Assembly: GCA_001574975.1 (NCBI GenBank)
Contig: KQ965738.1
Location: forward strand, 736,277-800,276
DNA length: 64,000 nucleotides
Reading direction: 5' to 3'
From: Gonapodya prolifera JEL478
Lineage: Eukaryota > Monoblepharomycota > Monoblepharidomycetes > Monoblepharidales > Gonapodyaceae
A model generated the notes under the pieces. The model made no database searches and was not told the DNA's origin. It was given only the letters and a program-made list of their open reading frames with translations. This document shows positions 57,302-64,000 of this stretch, in pieces. A program made the translations under genes and the position numbers. The stretch's first letter is position 1. Every line of letters starts with the position of its first letter.

Positions 57302-60300
57302 AGAGTGAAGACGATAGTGGGCACGTGGAGGAGAAGGAGCATGAATTTGGGGGATTCGAAAAGCCTATATCTCGTACATTGATTTTTCTTTTTGAGATGC
57401 GATGGAGGCGTCTTTTTGTCATTGTGTTTCCAAATTGAAGGAGTGGTTGAACTGACGGGTGATTATAGTTTCATCATCCTCAGTCGTACTGGCATGATTG
57501 CGAATGGCTAAGACAAAACAGACATTCACTTAATGCACTCGGTGCGACCAAACCGCCGTTCACCAGCGATTCGATTGTCTGGGGTGAGGGTTCCCAAGCC
57601 AAGTGTGCACTCATGATGTTGACGGAAAATCGACATTGTTATTCCATTTGAACTAGGCTAATAACATGCAAGAGACGAAATAGGAAGGACCATGTGATAG
57701 CTGATATCACGTTCCATTTGATCTCACCACCCCCGACTCAAGAACATCGCTTCCCAAAAAGTGACGAGTTCCAAATCAGTGAACTCGTCAAACGCCAGTT
57801 TCCAACCTCGGTCACAGGACTAGTGAGCCATCACTCGGCCCAAGCCCGATTCATCGAGACTTCCCAGAGGGATTCCACGGGTGTTACCCGATCCCGTGAA
57901 GGGTGGTCCCCGTCTCACTCGCTCTGAGGTTGTCAGCCAGCGCACAAAAAGGAGACGTGGTTCTTGTGACACCGTCCCCGGTTCCAAAAACTGCCGAAGC
58001 TGCCACACAGGAATCCTATGCGTGGCCCCGCTGGGCGTTCTCCCTCGGTGGTCCAGCGCAGTCGCAAACAACACCCAGACACCGAAACGCAGACACGTGA
58101 GCGCAGGCGTCACGCGCCCCATCCCGGAGAGAATGCCATCCACCCGCACACCATTCCCCCTCCGGAGCCGTATCCAGCGACACACCGCCCCGGCCTCCAA
58201 GTTGCCCCACGCGAATCTAACAACGACCGCAATGGGTGGCATCCTCCTGCCGAGCCTGACGAGACATTTCCCCGCAGGACGACGCGCAGTTCAACGACGA
58301 TGTCAAGCACGCAAAGTGCCGTCTTCCATCCCCGGAGCACGCACGAAGCTTGCCGTCGGGCATCCGCCAGACCCACAAACAGGAGCACACGCCGCTCGAC
58401 CCTCCACCCATCATCCGTCCTCTTGGCGTGCGTCTCGGCGTGTCGCCGGTCGTGAACATTGGTGATGCTGTTGCGCCGCTGGGGACTTGGTATCGAGAGA
58501 TACCGATGGAGGAGCTGCTCACGATGGAGATAAGTTCACGCATGATGTGTAGCTTGATGCAAATTGTGGTTTGTGATGAGTGCAGCTCGAGATGCGATGC
58601 CTGTGGCTCAGCTCACCTTCCATGGGTTCTTTCCACCACGTTCCGATCCAAGACTTCATCATCTTTTCCGTTCTCGCTCGCCCGCAAACCCGCGATGCTG
58701 ATGACATCACGATCGACGACGCGAGGAGCCGACGAGGTTCGAATCCGTCCAATAAAGGCGAAAAAATGGCAGATTCGAGCGATGTAGGATCGCTGTGATG
58801 TCCATAGAGGCTGCGATGGCGAATGATTGTGGTTCCGGTGGGGTATCGTCCATCATGGGGGGAATAGAAGCACTCTGGGCTCTCCAGTGCGATTCCCGCT
58901 GCTGCACTCACCACAGCACACGAAACCGACGTCGCGGCTTCCATGGCAGCGACGATTTCATTCGAAACACATTCTGTGGAGGTTCGATGCTGGCACCTTC
59001 CTCACCTTGTTCTCCTACCCGGATTTTCAAACTCTTAGACGAACATTTTCGCCTTTCAATTACTCTTTTTGTCACATTGTTAAATTTTACTTTGAGATCT
59101 GCAGAGTCCCTGCCCTACCCTCTCCCACGCCCGACATGTGGTGGTAACGATCGCTCGGCAGCCGCTCGCAAGGGTGCCGGGTGGAACCCGTTCCAGCTCT
59201 CTGACAAGAAACCGGACCGGAATCGTGACAGCAGGTGCTTGTTGGTCGTGACAAGGCCCTGAGAGGGAGGTAGTACTCGCGATTGGGTGGGAACAGTGAG
59301 AGAACCAAGAGATGGGAGATGAAATGTGAAATATGAACCTACCCAGTCAGCCATCGTCCAGAAAAATCGAGCGGAGTCACCTCCTTACGCCCCTCGGTCC
59401 GCAACAAGGGCACATGGGAGCAAGCAACGAGGTGTCGGAATAATCGTCCCGCCGTGGATTGCCGTTGGACACAGCTGAAAACCGTTTATGAAGTTGAGAG
59501 AGGGATTGGGGTCGCGGCGGTGTCCCGTCGCGGGGATTTATGGCAGGTGATGTGGGATTGGGTGTGGTTTTGTTGTGGCAGGTTCACAACAGACAATCGA
59601 TGTCCCCTTGCGAAAATAAATACAAGAGAGACCATGAAATACGTTCGGTGATCCGCAAATACCTCCTGGTCGAATTCCGGACGAGTTCGCAGACTGTCCA
59701 AAATGTTGGGGTGTCCGAGGGGCTTCCCGACCGTGTGGCTGAATTGCTACAGCGGGGACATCGTGTAGTTTCGGGCTGAAAGTTTTGTGGTGTAGTGTAC
59801 CGCAAGACGGTGGAGAACGGACCTTGGTGAGCATCGTCGACCAAGGGCCGTGGGAAGGTCTGGATGGAATGAAATCCCGAGGAAGTAGAGAGCAGAAAGT
59901 CGTCGGAAGATCAAGAAATCCTGTCGTTGAAGTTTTATGTCGTGTCAATGACCGTGTCACCGAATCACTTCCTGCCGTCCCGGACGCTGATGACATCCGC
60001 AATACCCGAGGTGTCGAGCGAAGCTCGACGGAGGTCAAGTAGATCGAGACTGAGACCTGTTTCCACGCTTGAACGCCCAGTCATGAAGTTTTGGGATGAG
60101 GTCAGCGTTTGATTCGTTCCAGAAATCGACGTCTGCTCCAATAAGCGCATCAAAGCGCAGTCTCCAATCTCGCTCGCTCGATCAGCGTGTCCAGCGAGAA
60201 TGCGCGCACATGTGATGAAGAGTGGTCGGAGTGCAGGGCTTTGGCCAACGGCTCAACATCCGGCAAATCTTGGACTCTACCCACCAACTCTCCCGCCACG

Positions 60301-60415
60301 CGCGCCCGTGTCCCACCCCTCGCTCTCCCTTCTCACTCCGCTATCCTCTCTCGCGCTCTTCTCCGCGTCTCTTTCACCTCGCAACCTGTGTGACACCCGT
60401 CTTCACCCTTCACCC
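57302..60415. other. Unresolved 3.1-kb region with candidate exons on both strands
   Basis: No gene model could be completed. On the minus strand, protein-like stretches include DFWNESNADLIPKLHDWAFK (about 60125-60065), LGHPNILDSLRTRPEFDQEV (about 59715-59655, after a TAG acceptor), RVVDRDVISIAGLRASENGK (about 58730-58665) and VWQLRQFLEPGTVSQEPRLL (ends at a stop at 57820). On the plus strand, an exon after the acceptor at about 58276 reads KCRLPSPEHARSLPSGIRQT, then PLDPPPIIRPLGVRLGV, and a frame near 57730 reads KSDEFQISELVKRQFPTSV. Neither set contains a start codon I can tie to it. 57302-57690 shows nothing except the 3' flank of the membrane-protein gene. At least one real, intron-rich gene is likely here. 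Confidence 0.45.
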
Positions 60416-61724
60416 ATGGCGAGTCTGCGATTTGGCATTGCCATCCTGATGTGACGCTGACACTTTCACATCGCCATGCTCATGCTTTTGCGCACTGCCC
60501 TGTGCCCCATCCCTTTGCTGCTCCTCTCCCACCCGCGCCAACCTCCAAAACCACCCACCTCCAATCACCACCCCCACTCCCACTCCAGGCCCGCAACTCC
60601 GACAAAAAACTGCTCGTCTCCAACGCACGCACGCTCAGAACCATCCTCATTGGCACGCTCGGGTCTTTCTTGCTCCACATTGCAGTCCTCGCGTGGACAC
60701 TCGGCAACCCCTGGGCGGCACCGTGGTCGCACCTGTCCGGTTTGCTTGTCGTCAACGGCTTAGCCGGCGCGGTCTACTTGTTCCTCAGAGGCGCCGCGGC
60801 ACCGAAATTTGGCCAGGGTGGTGAATTGGTTCATGCAGGCGAGGATTTGGGCGCAGAGGGGTTGACCGAGTGAGTGAGACGCGAGCGTAGCGAGGACACC
60901 GAGGCCTATAGGCGTGATAGCGCTGACCGAGGAGTCCGCCGGAGGGGAATGATTTGCGCGAAGCTCGAATGATACAGCATATTCTCGGCGGAGGCGAAAG
61001 ATCCGTGTGTGAAGCGTGACCTGAGGCTGTTCGGCGGAGCGGAATATACTCTCGCGGAGCGTACATAGAGGCCCAAGTGCCAAGTCACGTTGGAGCGCAG
61101 ACTGGACCGAAGGAGGGGACGGAATCCAGTACTTCATTTTTGTACCCCACTCATCCTCATCCCCACCCTCACTCCCATCCTCCGCCCTCCACTCCAGGTA
61201 CCTCCTTGACCTCGTGTACATGGCCTGGATCATCAACGTCGCCACCGCATGGTCATACCGCGCGTGGTGGCTGTACTTGGGCGTGCCGGCGTTCGCGGGT
61301 TGGAAAGGTGAGCGTGGGCGGGGGGAGGAGGAGGACGGGTTGGATGGGGGGAGGTCAGCGAGCCCGAGGCTTAGGGTTGACCGAGGCTGCCGGCCAGAGG
61401 CGAATGATTTGCGCTTAGCGGAATACATTCATTGCGGAGCTCTTTCACGGAGGAGGTTGTGTTGGTCACGCATCATCGAGGTGGAGGTGGTACAGGCAGC
61501 ATATGACCTCACAATCTCAAATCTCTCGTCTCTCTCCCTCCAAAACACGCTCTCATTCCTCCTCCACGCGGCGCCTCCCATCCAACCCCTTCCTCGGCGC
61601 TTCCACAGTCTATTCCTTGGTCATGGGCGGCAGTTCCATGCTGTCCTGGCAGGGCGCGGGCGCGGCCGCACCCAAAACCGCCAAGGGTGGGAAGAGTGCC
61701 GCGGGAGGAAACAAGAGGCGATAG
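60416..61724 (+). CDS. SND2: SND2/TMEM208-like ER targeting protein
   Basis: Small multipass ER membrane protein of the SRP-independent (SND) targeting route. Supported exons: 60589-60869, 61198-61307 and 61609-61724, with phases that agree. They read ARNSDKKLLVSNARTLRTIL, TM helices (IGTLGSFLLHIAVLAWTLG, HLSGLLVVNGLAGAVYLFL), then GGELVHAGEDLGAEGLTEYL, matching the 'DGGxDLxxxGMxEHLKD' signature of TMEM208. Next are LVYMAWIINVATAWSYRAWW, VPAFAGWK and VYSLVMGGSSMLSWQG, with a basic Gly/Lys tail ending at 61724. The start exon is not settled: ATG 60416 and ATG 60200 are candidates, but only the latter (MRAH, then GTGATG) keeps phase with the acceptor at 60588. Both introns downstream carry copies of the dispersed repeat. 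Confidence 0.82.
60870..61076 (+). repeat. Intronic GC-rich repeat, copy A (SND2 intron 1)
   Basis: Starts at the 5' splice site of intron 60870-61197 and fills its first two thirds, in sense orientation. Motifs in order: GCGAGGACAC, GCGCTGACCGAGG, GCCGGAGGGGAATGATTTGC, GCGAAGCTCGAATGATACAG, GGCGGAGGCGAAAGATC, GCGGAATATACTCTCGCGG. These motifs recur in the ALDH, kinase 1 and second SND2 introns. Confidence 0.72.
61345..61465 (+). repeat. Intronic GC-rich repeat, copy B (SND2 intron 2)
   Basis: Inside intron 61308-61608, sense orientation. Shares TTGACCGAGG, CTGCCGG, GAGGCGAATGATTTGCGC and GCGGAATACATTC with copy A; the 13-mer GAATGATTTGCGC is identical. Shorter and more diverged than copy A. 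Confidence 0.62.
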
Positions 61725-61907
61725 GAGGGACTGTTCCACTAGACGTATGACCGATTTCTTACGCGGACGTTTGACAAGTACAAAAGTGGACGAGCAGTAT
61801 CGAAGCACGAGAGCAATGTACAGGGTCTCAAAACCATCAATGCAATTTATTCCACGCGCCCTATGGTGGGGTACAGAATCAACAGACTTTGCTCGTTCCC
61901 ACGCGAC

Positions 61908-62714
61908 CTATCGTCCCGGCCTGTCCTCCGTGCCTTCGCGCGCTGGCGCAGCGTCAGGAGCCTTCCCCTTCCCCTTCCCCAAACTGACATCAGCGTCCTT
62001 GGATGGCGCATTCTTCTCTGCCTCCTGTTTTTCATCGACGTCAACCACATCCCCCTCGTCGTCCCCACTGCCACTGCCGTCCACCTCGGCATCGGCAGCT
62101 TCACCGCCATCCGCCGCGTCACCCTCGTCCGCGCTCGCGCTTTGTCCAGCCGCCGCCCGCTCCCTTTTGAGCGTCCACGCCCACAGGGCCTCGGCGCACT
62201 CCCACCGATCCGCGCCCTCGGCCTCCTCAACCGCCGTGCGCCCCGCCGCGTTCTTCTTCTCCGTGTCGGCCCCCGCGGCGCACAGGGCGTCCACGACGGG
62301 TTTGTGCCCGTTGAGCGCGGCCCAGTGCAGAGGGGTGTTGTCCGACGACGTCGTGGGGTCGATCAAGTTCGCTGGCAGAGTGACGGTGGCGGTGGGTGGC
62401 GAGGGTGGGGATGTGGATGTGGTAGTGGCGGGTACAGAGTCCGAGGCGAGCGCGGCGAGCAGCCAGGACACGACGTGGAGGTGTCCGTTGGCAGCCGCGG
62501 CGTGGAGGGGCGTCATTTTGGAGTAGTCGTCGGATGGGAGTGCGAGGAGGGAGCGGACGGAAAGCGGGGATGGCAGCGATGGGTCGGCGGGCGGGTGGGC
62601 GATGAGCGATGCAAGGGAGGCGGAGAGCAGGTCGAGCTCCCCCGTGCGTGCGTAGTATGGCAGGTCCGAGAGGTCGACATCTTCGTCTGGTGGGAGTGAA
62701 GGTTGCGATGCCAT
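61908..62714 (-). CDS. Ankyrin-repeat protein, YAR1-like
   Basis: Single-exon gene of 268 codons from ATG 62714 (the frame is open further upstream, but only via a GTG). MASQPSLPPDEDVDLSDLPY is followed by YARTGELDLLSASLASL, then two clear ankyrin repeats: KMTPLHAAAANGHLHVVSWL and DNTPLHWAALNGHKPVVDAL, ending CAAGADTEKKNAAGRTAVEE. The segment WECAEALWAWTLKRERAAAG and an acidic Asp/Glu/Ala-rich tail follow, as in Yar1, the dedicated chaperone of ribosomal protein Rps3. An Ala/Ser/Thr/Pro loop of about 30 residues separates the two repeats. Yar1 identity is inferred from layout (two repeats near the N-terminus, acidic C-terminus); other small ankyrin proteins are possible. Confidence 0.78.
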   Translation of the reverse strand: MASQPSLPPDEDVDLSDLPYYARTGELDLLSASLASLIAHPPADPSLPSPLSVRSLLALPSDDYSKMTPLHAAAANGHLHVVSWLLAALASDSVPATTTSTSPPSPPTATVTLPANLIDPTTSSDNTPLHWAALNGHKPVVDALCAAGADTEKKNAAGRTAVEEAEGADRWECAEALWAWTLKRERAAAGQSASADEGDAADGGEAADAEVDGSGSGDDEGDVVDVDEKQEAEKNAPSKDADVSLGKGKGKAPDAAPAREGTEDRPGR

Positions 62715-63198
62715 AGAGGGAGTGGCAGCGAGGGGACAGAGGCAGAGAATGAGGACGGTGTTGGAACAAGTGAAGAGAAAAGTCCGAGCTCGTGTGGCCA
62801 CAGAAGGTCCAGGGGAACGACGTTACATGGAGCCTACGATCGCAGAATCTGAATTTGGCGGATGCTACGTGAAGATTCCGAGGTGAAATACTATCTCTTT
62901 GTTGAAGTGACGACTCAATGTGTGGTGTCCACTTCACACAGACACGCCTTGCACACCTTTCTTCCAGCCACGTTGCGTTGAATCTGGCAGTATTGAACCA
63001 GTTGTGCCAGTCCGGCGGAATGCACGAAGGTGGTGTCTTGGCAGAAAATTATCCATTACATCCCCCCGTAGAGCTAAAGAGAGCTGTGAAAAGACTTGCC
63101 GAGAACTGAGGCCGGCCACAACCCTTGTGACCCATCCCCTCAGCAAAATTGACCATTCACCCGCCGAATCAACACCAGCGATTCGGGTCCGCCTGTCT
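62715..63198. promoter_or_regulatory. Divergent promoter region, YAR1-like / copine
   Basis: 484 nt between two oppositely oriented starts. No supported ORF. The sequence near 62900-63000 is AT-richer than the flanking coding DNA. No named element recognised. Confidence 0.35.
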
Positions 63199-64000
63199 AT
63201 GTACTCTGCGTATCCATCCCCTACACCAGATGCTCCACAGACGTGAGAACCGCTTGCTGTTCCGTCCGCATGGTCTCCTTCGCTCCAACACTGACTCCCA
63301 CACCGCGTGATTCCTTCCGACTTCAATCCCCCACAGAAACGTCGAACTACGCATCGAGTGTTTCGACTTACCTGACTTGGATACCTTCTCAAAGTCCGAG
63401 TGAGTCCTTCTGGTATGCCTTCTTCTGCCTGCGAGATGAACCTATCTCCCTTGCGAAGCCCACGCGTCTTTGTCTACCTGCAACAAGGCCAGAACTGGAT
63501 TGAAATAGGAAAAACGGTCCGTTTTCCGCGCTCTCTGTGCCCTCTTTGCGGGAGCATCCCTCCGGACAACTCCAAAACTTATGTCAACAATATCCTTGCC
63601 CTCGATTCCGCACTTTTTCTCTCAGGAAACGATATGGAACAATCTCTCTCCCCGCTTCGCCACACCCATCGTCCTCCCATACAAGTTCGAAACTGTACAA
63701 CGTCTCCGCTTCCTTGTTGTCGACATCGACTCCCCCGACGAAAACGACCCCACAAAACATGACTTTTTGGGTTATATCGAGACAACTCTCGCTACGCTCG
63801 TAGCAAACGGCAAGCGTCAACCCTTCGAACAACCTCTGTCGGGCCAGCCTCCTCCTGGCCAAGTCGGATTCAACCCAGTGGGCGCCGGCCGCCGGGGAAG
63901 CATCCGCCGGGCCGACAAGAAACTCCCCCCCGCATCTCCCATGCTTGCCCCCTCCGTTCCCCCGCGCCCGTCTGGAAGTGGACGCCTTTCTAGGAATGGC
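63199..64000 (+). CDS. Copine-like C2-domain protein, 5' part, runs off window
   Basis: Ca2+-dependent phospholipid-binding protein; only the first C2 domain is in the window. Exons: 63199-63242 (MYSAYPSPTPDAPQ), 63337-63399, about 63458-63514 and about 63627-64000+. All join in phase. They read VELRIECFDLPDLDTFSKSD, PRVFVYLQQGQNWIEIGKT, ETIWNNLSPRFATPIVLPY, KFETVQRLRFLVVDIDSPDE and KHDFLGYIETTLATLVANGK. These follow the copine C2A order (VELRISC, SKSDP, GRTE.I.NNLNP.F, F...Q.LRF.VYDID, HDFLG). The Asp residues expected for calcium binding are kept. The last part (GAGRRGSIRRADKK, PPRPSGSGRLSRNG) is a Pro/Arg-rich insertion within or after the domain. The VWA domain would lie to the right of the window. 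Confidence 0.88.

Noticed and set aside
58725-58745. Sequence GGTTCGAATCC resembling a tRNA/SINE B box
   Set aside because: The flanks do not form a 5-bp T stem and no A box or acceptor stem lies at the right distance.

Overview
This is nuclear DNA of a fungus, most likely an early-diverging zoosporic one of chytrid type. The genes are densely packed and rich in short introns with GTGAGT/GTAAGT-like donors. Fungal hallmarks include an Itc1/ACF1-type remodeller subunit without PHD or bromodomain, a fused NUP98-NUP96 precursor, SND2 and a three-KH hnRNP-like protein. A dynein-2 intermediate chain (WDR60/DYNC2I1-like) implies intraflagellar transport and so a motile cilium, which among fungi points to zoosporic lineages. 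The species assignment is inference. Most products below were read by joining exons by hand across canonical splice sites, so exon ends are predictions.

Left part (1-26 kb): eIF4B-like factor (minus, runs off the left edge); WDR60-like dynein-2 chain (minus); La-motif LARP/Sro9-like protein (plus); Itc1/ACF1-like ISWI partner (plus); a focadhesin-like HEAT protein of about 2,000 residues (plus); a triple-KH RNA-binding protein (plus); an unrecognised small membrane protein (minus); and a many-exon, probably mitochondrial aldehyde dehydrogenase (minus).

Middle part (26-48 kb): a DCAF6-like WD40 protein, divergent from the ALDH gene; a cluster of three paralogous protein kinases that all carry DFN in place of DFG; a CDA-fold deaminase; SNAPC3 (snRNA gene transcription); an endonuclease/exonuclease/phosphatase-family enzyme with a mitochondrial-like leader; a membrane RING-H2 protein; and a fusion of winged-helix-like repeats, a DEDDy 3'-5' exonuclease and a SpoIIIAA/Ycf45-type ATPase. 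The fusion gene is preceded by a frameshifted partial copy of its own 5' end.

Right part (48-64 kb): NUP98-NUP96 with its autoproteolytic HFS site; an unrecognised multipass membrane protein; about 3 kb (57.3-60.4 kb) where both strands show plausible exons but no gene could be settled; SND2/TMEM208; a YAR1-like ankyrin protein; and the 5' half of a copine, cut by the window end.

The two most interesting signals are (1) a dispersed GC-rich repeat family that sits inside introns of three unrelated genes, always in sense orientation and in two cases starting at or next to the 5' splice site, which resembles introner elements, and (2) the exonuclease-Ycf45 ATPase fusion with its degenerate tandem partial copy. 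Two very small coding exons (5 nt in the Itc1-like gene, 13 nt in the ALDH gene) would be missed by automated gene calling.
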